A DNA stretch of 64,000 nucleotides from NCBI RefSeq assembly GCF_028890115.1, contig NZ_JARCJD010000006.1, positions 1 through 64,000 of the forward strand, read 5' to 3'. Below, piece by piece: positions 53,318 to 62,196 of the stretch. Origin of the DNA: Phaeobacter sp. QD34_24 (lineage in GTDB: Bacteria > Pseudomonadota > Alphaproteobacteria > Rhodobacterales > Rhodobacteraceae). The notes under the pieces are model-generated. The model ran no database searches. It saw nothing but the letters and a program-made list of their open reading frames with translations, and had not been told where the DNA came from. Each line of letters begins with the position of its first letter. The first letter of the stretch is position 1. The translations under genes and the position numbers were made by a program.

Positions 53318-54607
53318 ATGAAGACCCGCCTGCGCGCGATGTTCTGCGATCACCTCAGCATCATGCGGGGGAAATACCTCCCCAACTCCAAGATCGGAGA
53401 CGATGCCACGCGGTTCTGCCGCTCGGTCTTTGGCACCCATTACGACAAGGATCTGCTAGATGCGCCGGGGTCCATGGTCAAACAGGGCTTGCCGGATATG
53501 GAGCTGAAATGGCTCCATGATGATATCCGCGACAGCTGGCATGCCTCCACCAAGGTGGTGCTGGGCGATCTCTATGACGATGAGGGGCAGCCGCTTTCCC
53601 TGTGCCCGCGCGGGGCGCTGAAACGGGCGGTGGCGGCCTGGGCCGCGAAGGGCCTGCAGCCGAAAGTGGGGATCGAGCTGGAAGCCTTTGCCCTGCAAGC
53701 GGACGAGAACGGGCGCCTTGTGCCTTATGATGCACCGGGCGGCGTGGTCTATGGCACCGGTCCCTTTGCCGATCCTCTGCGGTTCAACGACCGGATCTGG
53801 GCGATGGCGGATGAGATGGGCTTTAGCCTCGATATGATCACCGCCGAATTCGACAGCCCGCAGTTCGAATATACGCTGACCTTCGACGATGCGGTAAAGG
53901 CGGTGGACGATATCGTGCTCTTCCGCCTGATGGCGCGGGAGATCGCGCTGGAATACGGCATTGTCCTGACCTTCATGCCCAAACCCATTGCAGAGGCGGG
54001 CGGATCGGGCATGCATATCAACTATTCCTTCGTGGATGAGGCGGGCGGCAACGCGCTGTCCTCTGGCCCGCGTGGCGGGCCTGAACACATGAATGACCTG
54101 GCGCGTGGCTGCCTGGCGGGCGTGCTGCATCACCACAAGGGGCTGGCGGGTCTGATCGCGCCCACCGCCAACAGCTATATGCGCCTGCAGCCGGGGAGCC
54201 TGTCGGGCTACTGGCAGAACTGGGGCGGCGACCATCGCAACGTCACCACAAGGATCAGTTCCGAAGGCGGCGCCAAGGCGCGGCTGGAACACCGGATGGC
54301 GGACGCCTCGGCCAACCCCTACACCGCAGTGGCCGCGGTCCTGCAGGCGTCTCTTCTCGGGGTGGACAAGGGCTACAGCCTGCCGCCGATGGAGACCGGC
54401 GACGGGTTCGACAAGACCGATGCGCGTGAGGGCACTGCCATCGACCTGAAAGGCGCCGTGGCGGATCTGGAGCGTGACACCGTACTGGCCGAGGCGGTCG
54501 GGGCCGAGCTGGTGGCCAACCACGTCTTCATGAAACGCAAGGAAGTCCGCAAGACCCGCGATCTGGAAGGTGACGGGATGCGCGATTTCTACGTGCATTT
54601 TGTTTGA
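53318..54607 (+). CDS. glutamine synthetase-like gamma-glutamyl ligase
   Basis: A 429-residue member of the glutamine synthetase superfamily: N-terminal beta-grasp-like part (RAMFCDHLSIMRGKYLPNS), and the catalytic barrel with GIELEAFAL, AGGSGMHINYSF, NSYMRLQPGS and RLEHRMADASANPYTA. The length and sequence differ from housekeeping GlnA (about 470 residues with an adenylylation loop). It resembles gamma-glutamylamine ligases such as PuuA, IpuC or AtdA1, which join glutamate to an amine. With the divergent GATase and the P450 it suggests temporary gamma-glutamyl protection of an amine. The exact substrate is unknown. Confidence 0.85.
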   Translation: MKTRLRAMFCDHLSIMRGKYLPNSKIGDDATRFCRSVFGTHYDKDLLDAPGSMVKQGLPDMELKWLHDDIRDSWHASTKVVLGDLYDDEGQPLSLCPRGALKRAVAAWAAKGLQPKVGIELEAFALQADENGRLVPYDAPGGVVYGTGPFADPLRFNDRIWAMADEMGFSLDMITAEFDSPQFEYTLTFDDAVKAVDDIVLFRLMAREIALEYGIVLTFMPKPIAEAGGSGMHINYSFVDEAGGNALSSGPRGGPEHMNDLARGCLAGVLHHHKGLAGLIAPTANSYMRLQPGSLSGYWQNWGGDHRNVTTRISSEGGAKARLEHRMADASANPYTAVAAVLQASLLGVDKGYSLPPMETGDGFDKTDAREGTAIDLKGAVADLERDTVLAEAVGAELVANHVFMKRKEVRKTRDLEGDGMRDFYVHFV

Positions 54608-54642
54608 CGGCCCCTCGGCGAATGACCTCAGGAGAGACGACA

Positions 54643-54954
54643 GTGAGAGTAACGTGGAAACTCCCCGACGGGCGTGAGATCACCGGCGCGGCGGAAAGCG
54701 GCCAGAACCTGATGCAGGCGGCCCTGGCCCATGATGTGCCGGGGGTCATCGGCGAATGCGGCGGTACGCTCAGCTGTGCCACCTGCCACGTCTATGTGGC
54801 GCCAGAATGGGCAGAGGCCTGCGGCGCGCCCGAGGATTTCGAGGATGCGATGCTGGACATGGCGGATGCCCGCGATGAGACCTCGCGGCTCAGTTGTCAG
54901 ATCGAGGCCTCCGATGCGCTGGATGGTCTGGTGCTGATCGTTCCTGATGCCTGA
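54643..54954 (+). CDS. putidaredoxin/adrenodoxin-type [2Fe-2S] ferredoxin
   Basis: 103 residues from a GTG start that has GGAGA at good spacing; an ATG at 54604 overlaps the previous gene without its own site. Cys39, Cys45, Cys48 and Cys85 give the C-x5-C-x2-C-x36-C pattern of vertebrate-type ferredoxins that serve P450s. It is probably the redox partner of the P450 encoded 1.5 kb upstream. A ferredoxin reductase must be supplied from elsewhere. Confidence 0.9.
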   Translation: MRVTWKLPDGREITGAAESGQNLMQAALAHDVPGVIGECGGTLSCATCHVYVAPEWAEACGAPEDFEDAMLDMADARDETSRLSCQIEASDALDGLVLIVPDA

Positions 54955-55150
54955 CGCGGGTATCACAATGTCCGAGGTCGGGCTTTGATCCGGTCCCACG
55001 CCGCGCAGGTGAGGGGGGGCGGGGGTATCAGAGATTCCGATCACGCTCTTGCTGTCGGCCTGGATGCCGGGGCAGATCTTGTTTCTGCGATAGCCGCTTT
55101 ACTTGCCATATCCCGATGCCGCGCCGCGCCAGCGGCGCCGCCGAAAGGCG

Positions 55151-55226
55151 CGGGCCCGAAGCGCATGCGCTTCGGGCCCGCCATGGTATCTGGTGGCCTC
55201 TGCAGGGCCAAGGGCCCTGCAGAGGC
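55151..55226. repeat. two strong palindromes between ferredoxin and aminotransferase
   Basis: A perfect 30-bp palindrome (55151-55180, ends CGGGCCC and GGGCCCG) and a second stem with 14-bp perfect arms and an AAG loop (55196-55226, arm GCCTCTGCAGGGCC). They lie in the 292-base gap between convergent genes, which holds no gene, and probably act as a bidirectional transcription barrier. The architecture differs from the mosaic repeats. Confidence 0.65.
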
Positions 55227-55246
55227 GCCCGCGCATTATCGAGGAC

Positions 55247-56602
55247 TTAGCTGACCGCCGCAAATCCTGCATCAAGTGCGGAGAGGATCGCCTGCACATC
55301 CGCAGTCTCCAGCACCAGCGGCGGGGACAGGATGATATTGGGGCCGGACACCCGCACCATGGCGCCCTCGCGGTAGGCGATCTCCTGGAGCGTGCCGATG
55401 GTCTTCTTGTCGATCGGGGTCTTGCTGACGTGATCCCCGACCAGTTCCAGGGCGCACATCAGCCCGTGGCCGCCGCGCACATCGCCGATCAACCCGTGTT
55501 TGTCCTTCAGCGCCAGCAGGCCCTGGTGGAGCTCGGTGCCGCGCGCTGCCGCGTTTTCCGGCACGTTCAGGCGTTTGGTCTCTGCAAGGCAGGCGAGCGC
55601 CGCCGCCGCGCCCACCGGGTGGCCGGAGTAGGTATAGCCATGGCCGATGGCGGCCTTGCCCGTTTCGTCGCCTTCGAACACCTCGGCCACCGCATCCGAG
55701 ATCATCACCGCGCCAAAGGGGAAATAGCCGTTGGTGATCGCCTTGGCGGTGCACATCAGGTCGGGCTGCACCCCCCAGTGACGCGAGCCGGTCCAGGATC
55801 CGGTGCGTCCGAAGGCGGTGATCACCTCATCCGCGATCAAGAGGATCCCGTGTTTCGAGCAGATCCTGCGTACGCCCGGCATGAAGCTTTCATGTGGCGG
55901 GATCACACCGCCGGCGCCCAGGATCGGCTCCATGATGAAGGCCGCGATTGTGCCTGCGCCCTGGAAGGCGATCTCATCCTCCAGCGCCTGCAGGCACAGC
56001 TGCGCCAGGCGTTCGGGGTTGGTTTCATTGAAGGGGTTGCGATAGGTATAGGGCGCCGGGATGTGGTGGCAGCCGGGCAGGAGCGGCTCGTACTGGGTGC
56101 GGAAATTGGCGTTCCCGTTGACCGAGGCGCCGCCCATATGGGTGCCGTGATAGCCTTTCTTGAGGCTGAGGAACTTGGTGCGCCCCTCCTGACCGCGGAT
56201 CTTGTGATACTGGCGCGCCAGCCGCAGGGCGGTTTCCACCGAGTCCGATCCGCCAGAGGTGAAGAAGGCGCGGCTGAGGCCATCGGGGGCGAAGAACGCC
56301 TTCAGTTCTTCGGCCAGCTGGATCACCTGATCGTTGGTGGTGCCGCGGAAGGTCGAGTAATAGGGCAGAACATCCAGCTGCGCCGCGATGGCGTCCTTCA
56401 CCGGCTGACAGGAAAAGCCGAGGTTCACGTTCCACAATCCCCCGACCGCATCGACGACCTCATGCCCGTCCACGTCCCGAATGCGCACGCCCGAGGCGCC
56501 GGTCACGATGGTGGGCGGGTTGGCGAGGCTGTCGGCGGGATGCGCCATCGGATGCCATAGGGATTTGGCGTTGTGTTCCTTGAGGTAGTTGGAATCTTTC
56601 AT
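55247..56602 (-). CDS. class III (omega) aminotransferase
   Basis: PLP-dependent transaminase of the omega-amino acid/amine-pyruvate group, 451 residues. PLP lysine in CTAKAITNGYFPFGAV (about 271-286), cofactor-binding FFTSGGSDSVETALRLARQYH, and LIADEVITAFGRTG with the Asp that contacts the pyridine nitrogen. The SLWHPMAHPADS start and WNVNLGFSC follow the family. It probably moves the amino group of an amine or omega-amino acid to pyruvate, giving an aldehyde for the dehydrogenase at 60698. The ATG at 56602 has GGAG upstream. It shares its strand with the IclR gene. Confidence 0.9.
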   Translation of the reverse strand: MKDSNYLKEHNAKSLWHPMAHPADSLANPPTIVTGASGVRIRDVDGHEVVDAVGGLWNVNLGFSCQPVKDAIAAQLDVLPYYSTFRGTTNDQVIQLAEELKAFFAPDGLSRAFFTSGGSDSVETALRLARQYHKIRGQEGRTKFLSLKKGYHGTHMGGASVNGNANFRTQYEPLLPGCHHIPAPYTYRNPFNETNPERLAQLCLQALEDEIAFQGAGTIAAFIMEPILGAGGVIPPHESFMPGVRRICSKHGILLIADEVITAFGRTGSWTGSRHWGVQPDLMCTAKAITNGYFPFGAVMISDAVAEVFEGDETGKAAIGHGYTYSGHPVGAAAALACLAETKRLNVPENAAARGTELHQGLLALKDKHGLIGDVRGGHGLMCALELVGDHVSKTPIDKKTIGTLQEIAYREGAMVRVSGPNIILSPPLVLETADVQAILSALDAGFAAVS

Positions 56603-56680
56603 GAAATCAGCTCCTGACTGCGGCGCCATGAACGGCGGGCAAGGGGGGAAGGGCGAAAAACGGGTGTCGGCTTTGGCAGG

Positions 56681-57460
56681 TCATGCGGCGGCCTCATTCG
56701 GGTAATCGGCAGGGGCTGCGCCACCGATGCGGTGGGTCAGGGTGCGGCCCGCGCCGCGCAGGGCCTCGGGGATCAGGGCGGCCTGGTCCGCCGTCATGCG
56801 CGACACCGGCGCGGCCACGGCCAGCGCGCCGATGACCTTGGCATCGGGGCCAAAGACCGGCACCGCATGGGAATGGACCTCGGCCTCGAAGCCGCCGACC
56901 GACTGCGCCATGCCGACTTTTCGCACCTCGCGCAGATGGGCGCGGATCGCCTCCGGATCGGTGACCGTGGCGGCGGTGTGGCTGTGCAGCGGACCGGACA
57001 GGATGGCGTCGACAAAATCGGGTTCCGCAAAGGCCAGCACCGCAAGGCCCGAGGCGGTGCCGTGATAGGTCAGCACCTCGGCGTCCTCCATCATCACGCG
57101 GGTGGCGTGGCGCGGTGAATAAGCATGGCTGAGGGAGTTCAGCTGGCTGCCCTGCACCAGCGACAGGTGGGTGGTCTCGCCGGTCTGTGTGCTCAGATCC
57201 TTCAGCACCCGGCGCGACACCGACAGGATCGGAACGGCAGCCTCGCGCAGGGCGGCAAGGCGCAGAACCTGCGGTCCCAGCCGGTAGGAGCGGTCACCAT
57301 CGGCCTGTTCGACAAATCCTGATTCCTGCAATTCGCTCATCAGCCGATAGACGGTCGCCTTGTTCATCCCCGACAGGCGCGTGAGGTCGCTGAGCCCGAT
57401 CTCGGGGCGGCCATGAGAGAAATATCCCAATAAGGACAGGGCTTTGGTGACTGTTCCCAT
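56681..57460 (-). CDS. IclR family transcriptional regulator
   Basis: 259 residues: winged helix (GTVTKALSLLGYFSHGRPEI, LSDLTRLSGMNKATVYRLMS, residues 1-60) and the IclR effector domain (about 80-250, with THLSLVQGSQLNSL and SQSVGGFEAEVHSHAVPVFG). It is divergent from tctC, with a palindrome in between, so it most likely controls tctCBA and neighbouring catabolic genes. The start is uncertain: the frame is open to a TTG at 57529. Confidence 0.9.
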   Translation of the reverse strand: MGTVTKALSLLGYFSHGRPEIGLSDLTRLSGMNKATVYRLMSELQESGFVEQADGDRSYRLGPQVLRLAALREAAVPILSVSRRVLKDLSTQTGETTHLSLVQGSQLNSLSHAYSPRHATRVMMEDAEVLTYHGTASGLAVLAFAEPDFVDAILSGPLHSHTAATVTDPEAIRAHLREVRKVGMAQSVGGFEAEVHSHAVPVFGPDAKVIGALAVAAPVSRMTADQAALIPEALRGAGRTLTHRIGGAAPADYPNEAAA

Positions 57461-57534
57461 GTGGTGCGGCGATCCCGTGACTGCTGTGTGATGAGGCGAA
57501 TGCAAAGAAAATCCGCCCCCGTCTTTCAATTTTG

Positions 57535-57561
57535 TTGACAGATAACCGGGGAGGCTGTCAA
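57535..57561. promoter_or_regulatory. inverted repeat TTGACAG-N13-CTGTCAA
   Basis: Perfect 7-bp arms in the iclR-tctC gap. The left arm contains TTGACA, a consensus -35 hexamer for tctC, although the hexamer 17 bases on is a poor -10. It may be a promoter with an overlapping operator. Confidence 0.4.
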
Positions 57562-57577
57562 TCTAAAAACAAACCAA

Positions 57578-57596
57578 TGGTTCAAATAATGAACCA
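57578..57596. promoter_or_regulatory. palindrome TGGTTCA-N5-TGAACCA, candidate IclR operator
   Basis: Perfect 7-bp arms 45 bases before the tctC start, in the gap shared with the divergent IclR gene. IclR-family sites are often TGG..(N)..CCA palindromes of about 15-19 bp, so this is the best candidate operator. Confidence 0.6.
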
Positions 57597-57640
57597 ATAA
57601 TAAAAGCCGAACCCAACTGACAGCAACCGGGAGACTTGCA

Positions 57641-58585
57641 ATGAAACTGACCACCATCGTCAAAGGCGCAGCGGCAGCCGCCGCCCTTGGCCTCAGCGCC
57701 GTTGCGGCGCAGGCCGAGTATCCGGAAAAGCCGGTGAACTTCATCGTGCCCTGGCCTCCGGGTGATCTGGAAGACGTGCTGACGCGGATGATCGCCGAGG
57801 ACTTCCAGGCGGAATATGGAGTTGCGGCTGCGGTGGTGAACAAGCCCGGTGGCGGCGGTGGTCCTTTCCCCGGTGCGATCGAGGTCGCCAATGCGCCCGC
57901 TGATGGCTACACGATCGGCTCCTTCGTGATTGGCGTGCCGGTGGTGGGGCACCAGATCGACATCCCGCCGCTGACCCCGGCCAAGTTCGACCCGCTGGGC
58001 ATCTTCCTGACCTATCCCTTCGTGATCGCCACCTCTGGCGATGCGCCCTATTCCTCGATGGAGGAGCTGGCCGCCTACGCAAAGGAGAACGAGGTGGCGC
58101 TGGGTCATTTCGGCGATGTGCTGACGCCCACACAGGTGACCAAGGCCTTTGCCAAGAACGCCGGTTTCGAGTGGGGCTCTGACGCGGCTTTTGACGCGCT
58201 CGATTGCAACACGTTGGCTTCGGGCGATGCGGATGTGATAAACACCACGCTGCAGCTGATCCTGCCCTGCCTTGACGATGTGAAGGTGCTGGTCTCGATC
58301 ACCGATGAGCGCATCCCGCTGGTGCCCGATGCGCCCGCGATTGGTGAGCTGGACGCAAGCCTCAATATCGCGCTGTGGAACGGTCTCTTCGTGACCAAGG
58401 ACACGCCGCAGGACGTGCGCGCCAAGATCATCGCCGTGGCCGAGAAGACCGTGATGAGCGAGCGCGCACAGGCGGTGGCCAAGGAGACCGGCGCGCTGGT
58501 CTACTGGCAGAGTGCTGCGGACAGTGCCGCCCGCGTGGCCACTGACATCGAGACCATGGACCGTATCGGCTCCATCCTCGAATAA
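57641..58585 (+). CDS. tctC: tripartite tricarboxylate transporter substrate-binding protein
   Basis: Periplasmic Bug-family receptor, 314 residues, with a signal peptide (LTTIVKGAAAAAALGLSAVAAQA, cut after QA) and the family motif YPEKPVNFIVPWPPGDLEDVLTRM and PGGGGGPFPGAIEVANAPADGYTIGSF. The glycine-rich loops bind the carboxylate of a small organic acid. First gene of tctCBA. Confidence 0.92.
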   Translation: MKLTTIVKGAAAAAALGLSAVAAQAEYPEKPVNFIVPWPPGDLEDVLTRMIAEDFQAEYGVAAAVVNKPGGGGGPFPGAIEVANAPADGYTIGSFVIGVPVVGHQIDIPPLTPAKFDPLGIFLTYPFVIATSGDAPYSSMEELAAYAKENEVALGHFGDVLTPTQVTKAFAKNAGFEWGSDAAFDALDCNTLASGDADVINTTLQLILPCLDDVKVLVSITDERIPLVPDAPAIGELDASLNIALWNGLFVTKDTPQDVRAKIIAVAEKTVMSERAQAVAKETGALVYWQSAADSAARVATDIETMDRIGSILE

Positions 58586-58658
58586 GTCCTCCTCCCGTAT
58601 CGGGGCGCTTTCGGGCGTCCCGGTGCATGTCTTTCGCGCGACATAAAGATCCCCTCCC

Positions 58659-59189
58659 ATGACCACAGAACGCGAACGCCGTTTCCCCGGACCCCGGCGC
58701 GGACAGCTGATCTTTGCCCTGGCCTTTGTGGCGCTCGCGGCGCTGCTGCTGGCGCTGATCGGTGAGCAGACAGCCTGGGTCAAAAAGACCAAGTTCTTTG
58801 CCCAGCCCCGCTTCTGGCCCGCCGTGGCCCTTGGCGGCATGGTGCTGATGGGGGGGCTGCATCTTTACCGGATGCCCTGGCGGCGGGTCACGCGCTATGA
58901 CGGCTGGGAGGCGCGGCGCTGGGGGCAGGCGCTGGAATATGTGCTGTGGTTCATGGGCTATGTCCTGTTGGTGCCCATCGTTGGCTACCTGCCGGTGACG
59001 CTGGTTTTCGTGCCCTTGCTGACCTGGCGCATGGGGTATCGCAGCCCGCGCATGCTGTGGATCAGCGCCTGTTTCGCCATCGCGGTTGTGCTGGTTTTCA
59101 AGGGGCTCTTGTCGGTGCGCATCCCCGGCGCGCTGCTTTACGAATACCTGCCCGGTTCCCTGCGCAGCTTCGCCATTCTCTACCTCTAG
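58659..59189 (+). CDS. tctB: tripartite tricarboxylate transporter small membrane subunit
   Basis: A 176-residue protein with about four hydrophobic helices and a basic, Arg-rich cytoplasmic start (TTERERRFPGPRRGQ). It is the TctB component between tctC and tctA. Sequence similarity in TctB is always low, so the call rests on position and topology. Confidence 0.85.
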   Translation: MTTERERRFPGPRRGQLIFALAFVALAALLLALIGEQTAWVKKTKFFAQPRFWPAVALGGMVLMGGLHLYRMPWRRVTRYDGWEARRWGQALEYVLWFMGYVLLVPIVGYLPVTLVFVPLLTWRMGYRSPRMLWISACFAIAVVLVFKGLLSVRIPGALLYEYLPGSLRSFAILYL

Positions 59190-59213
59190 GCCTTCATTTC
59201 GACGGGACCCCCG

Positions 59214-60833
59214 ATGGACCTTATCCTTTCTGCAATCGAGATCCTGATGCGCTGGGACGTGGCGCTGGCCCTATTGGCGGGGTCGGTGGGTGGTGTGTTG
59301 ATCGGGGCCATTCCCGGCGTCGGCCCGGCCGTGGCGATCGCGATCCTGCTGCCCGCGACATTCTCGATGGATCCGATCGTCGGCCTGACCGTGCTTCTGG
59401 GGATCTACGGCTCCTCCATGTATGGCGGCGCGATCCCGGCGATCCTGATCAACACGCCGGGCACGGCGGTCAATGCGCTGACCACCTATGACGGTTATCC
59501 GATGACCGCGCGCGGAGAGCCGCGCCGCGCCCTGAGCCTCGCCTATTCCGCCAGCTTCTTTGGCGGGGTCTTCTCGGTCATCTGTCTGATTCTATTCGCG
59601 CCGGTGCTGGCCAAGGTGGCACCCATGTTCGGCAGTCGCGAGATCTTCCTTGCCGCTCTGCTCGGGTTGATCCTTGTCGTCGTCGCCCATCGCGGGCAGG
59701 CGCTGATCGCGGGCGCCTTGGCCTGTTTCGGCATCTTCCTCAACACCATCGGCATGGAGCCGGTGAAATACACCCAGCGATACACCTTCGGGCAGGATTT
59801 CCTGGGCGGCGGCATCAACCTGATCGTCGTTGTTTTGGGCCTCTTTGCAATCTCCCAGGCCTTTGTGCTGCTGACGGATGAGGATGAGAAGATCCACCTC
59901 ACCCGGTTGCGCGGTGGCATGTTCCAGGGATTGCGAGAGTTGTCGCGCCATCCGCGTGTGGCGTCGGTCTCGGCAGGGTTTGGCGTGTTGATGGGCATGA
60001 TCCCGGGCGTCGGTGAATTCACCGCGCAGTTCATGTCTTATACCTACGCGCAAAAGACCTCGAAACGACCGCAGGATTTCGGGCGTGGATCGTCGGAAGG
60101 GTTGATCGCCGCCGAGACCGCCAACAACGCCGTGCCCGCCGCCGCCATGGTGCCGCTCTTGGCGCTGGGCATTCCGGGTGAGGCGCTGACGGCCATGATG
60201 CTGAGCGTCTTTTACGTGCACAACGTGGTGCCGGGGCCGGGGCTGTTCCAGAACGACATGGATTTCGTGGTGGCGCTTTATCTCGCGCTGTTGATCCTGA
60301 ACGTCCTAGTGCTGATCTTCCTGTTGTTCGCCACCCGCAGCCTGATCCAGGTGGTGAAGATCCCCAACCGGTTCCTCGGCGTCTGTATCCTGACGCTCAG
60401 CTTCGTGGGGGTCTATTCCCTGCGCAACTCTGCCACCGACTGCGTGATGGCGGCGGCCTTTGGCCTTGTAGGGTACATCCTCAAACGCCTGTCGCTGCCC
60501 GCGGTGCCGATCATCCTGGGCATGGTCCTGGGCGGCATCATGGAGGTCAAGCTGCGCGCGGCCATGGCACGGGTCAAAACCCCCTTTGATTTCATTGACC
60601 GCCCGGTGGCGTTCATCCTGTTTTCCATCATCATACTGGTCCTTGCGCTGCACATCATCCGTGCCTTCCGCGACCGCAAGGAACTGAAGGAGGCCGAATG
60701 GCAGATCAAAACCTCATCAATGAGCTTCGGCGGGCTGATGTGGCGCCGCAAAAACTCTTTCTTGAAGGATCGTGGCAAGCAGGTACGGGCACGCCATGCG
60801 AAGTTACTTCGCCGATTGACGGATCTGTTCTGA
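59214..60833 (+). CDS. tctA: tripartite tricarboxylate transporter large permease subunit
   Basis: About 12 transmembrane helices, with LLAGSVGGVLIGAIPGVGPAVAIAILLP near residue 20 and LLGIYGSSMYGGAIPAILINTPGTA, plus a second half with GVLMGMIPGVGEFTAQF. The 539 residues exceed the family length of about 500. The last 45 residues are read through the start of the aldehyde dehydrogenase gene in another frame, giving a basic tail (RRKNSFLKDRGKQVRARHAK). Either a stop near 60700 was lost or there is a frameshift at the 3' end. Confidence 0.92.
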   Translation: MDLILSAIEILMRWDVALALLAGSVGGVLIGAIPGVGPAVAIAILLPATFSMDPIVGLTVLLGIYGSSMYGGAIPAILINTPGTAVNALTTYDGYPMTARGEPRRALSLAYSASFFGGVFSVICLILFAPVLAKVAPMFGSREIFLAALLGLILVVVAHRGQALIAGALACFGIFLNTIGMEPVKYTQRYTFGQDFLGGGINLIVVVLGLFAISQAFVLLTDEDEKIHLTRLRGGMFQGLRELSRHPRVASVSAGFGVLMGMIPGVGEFTAQFMSYTYAQKTSKRPQDFGRGSSEGLIAAETANNAVPAAAMVPLLALGIPGEALTAMMLSVFYVHNVVPGPGLFQNDMDFVVALYLALLILNVLVLIFLLFATRSLIQVVKIPNRFLGVCILTLSFVGVYSLRNSATDCVMAAAFGLVGYILKRLSLPAVPIILGMVLGGIMEVKLRAAMARVKTPFDFIDRPVAFILFSIIILVLALHIIRAFRDRKELKEAEWQIKTSSMSFGGLMWRRKNSFLKDRGKQVRARHAKLLRRLTDLF

Positions 60834-62182
60834 CCACCCTTGAGGGCGCGTCAAAGGCAGATGTGGAGCGTGCCGTGGCCTCGGCTCGCGCGGCCTTCGA
60901 GGATGGCCGCTGGTCGCGGCTTGCCCCGGCTGCCCGCAAGAAGGTGCTGCACCGCATCGCCGACCGGATCGAGGCAGAGGCGCTGGCGCTGGCCGTTCTG
61001 GGTGTGCGCGACAATGGCACCGAGATGGGCATGGCGCTGAAGGCAGAGCCGGGATCGGCGGCGGGCACATTCCGTTACTATGCCGAGGCACTGGACAAAC
61101 TCGCCGGGGAGGTCGCGCCGACCGCCCCCGATGTGTTGGGCCTTGTCCACCGGATGCCGGTGGGTGTCGTGGGCGCCATCGTGCCGTGGAACTTCCCCTT
61201 GATGATCGGGGCGTGGAAACTGGCACCTGCGCTGGCCATGGGCAATTCCGTGGTGCTGAAGCCGGCCGAAACCGCCTCGCTGTCGCTGCTGCGCCTGGCC
61301 GAGATCTGCGCAGACTGCGGCCTGCCAGATGGGGTGCTGAATGTCGTCACCGGCGCAGGTGCGGAAACGGGTGCTGCGCTGGCCGAATCCATGGGCGTCG
61401 ATGTCTTGGCCTTCACCGGGTCTGGCGCGACGGGGCGCAAGCTGCTGGAGGCCTCGGCACGCTCCAACCTCAAACGCTGCTACCTTGAGCTGGGCGGCAA
61501 ATCTCCCAATATCGTCTTTGCCGACGCCCCCGATCTGCGCCACGCGGCCAAGGTCTCGGCCGCCGGGATCTTCCGCAATTCGGGGCAGGTCTGCGTCGCA
61601 GGCTCGCGCCTGTTGGTGGAACAGTCCATCCATGATGAATTCGTGGCCCTGCTGGTGGCAGAGGCCGAGGCCCTGCGCGTTGGCGATCCCCTGGATCTCA
61701 GCAACACTATCGGCGCGGTGAACTCCGAGGATCAACTCAGTCGGAACCTATCATTCATGGACACGGCCCGTGCCGAGGGCGGAGAGATCGTGACCGGCGG
61801 CAACCGCATCCTGGAAGAGTCCGGCGGCACCTATATGGCGCCCACCATCGTGACCGGTGTCGCCCAAGGTCACAGCCTGTTCCAGAAGGAGGTCTTTGGC
61901 CCGGTCCTGTCGGTCACGCCCTTCAAGACGGAAGAAGAGGCGCTGCGCCTTGCCAATGCCACCGAGTTCGGTCTCGCCTCGGGCGTCTGGACCGCAAACC
62001 TCTCCCGCGCGCATCGCATGGTGGCGGGCATCCGCGCGGGCGTGGTGCATGTGAACACCTATGGCGGCGCCGACAATACGGTGCCGCTGGGCGGTGTCGG
62101 ACAATCCGGCAACGGCCATGACAAATCGCTCCATGCGCTTGATAAATACGTGGATCTCAAAACCGCCTGGATCCAGCTGTGA
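60698..62182 (+). CDS. NAD(P)-dependent aldehyde dehydrogenase
   Basis: Oxidises an aldehyde to an acid. 494 residues with PWNFPL (NAD-binding), FTGSGATGRKLLEAS, catalytic Glu in LELGGKSPN (about 265) and catalytic Cys in NSGQVCVAG (about 300). The ATG at 60698 has a perfect AAGGAGG site, and the N-terminus MADQNLINELRRADVAPQKLFLEGSW is normal. It overlaps tctA by 136 bases. It probably acts after the aminotransferase at 55247 or on the transported substrate; the substrate is unknown. Confidence 0.92.
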   Translation: MADQNLINELRRADVAPQKLFLEGSWQAGTGTPCEVTSPIDGSVLTTLEGASKADVERAVASARAAFEDGRWSRLAPAARKKVLHRIADRIEAEALALAVLGVRDNGTEMGMALKAEPGSAAGTFRYYAEALDKLAGEVAPTAPDVLGLVHRMPVGVVGAIVPWNFPLMIGAWKLAPALAMGNSVVLKPAETASLSLLRLAEICADCGLPDGVLNVVTGAGAETGAALAESMGVDVLAFTGSGATGRKLLEASARSNLKRCYLELGGKSPNIVFADAPDLRHAAKVSAAGIFRNSGQVCVAGSRLLVEQSIHDEFVALLVAEAEALRVGDPLDLSNTIGAVNSEDQLSRNLSFMDTARAEGGEIVTGGNRILEESGGTYMAPTIVTGVAQGHSLFQKEVFGPVLSVTPFKTEEEALRLANATEFGLASGVWTANLSRAHRMVAGIRAGVVHVNTYGGADNTVPLGGVGQSGNGHDKSLHALDKYVDLKTAWIQL

Positions 62183-62196
62183 CGGAAGGACACCCC

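Noticed and set aside
55103-56560. Open frame of 485 codons opposite the aminotransferase
   Set aside because: Antisense shadow that also runs through the two strong palindromes; no family resemblance.
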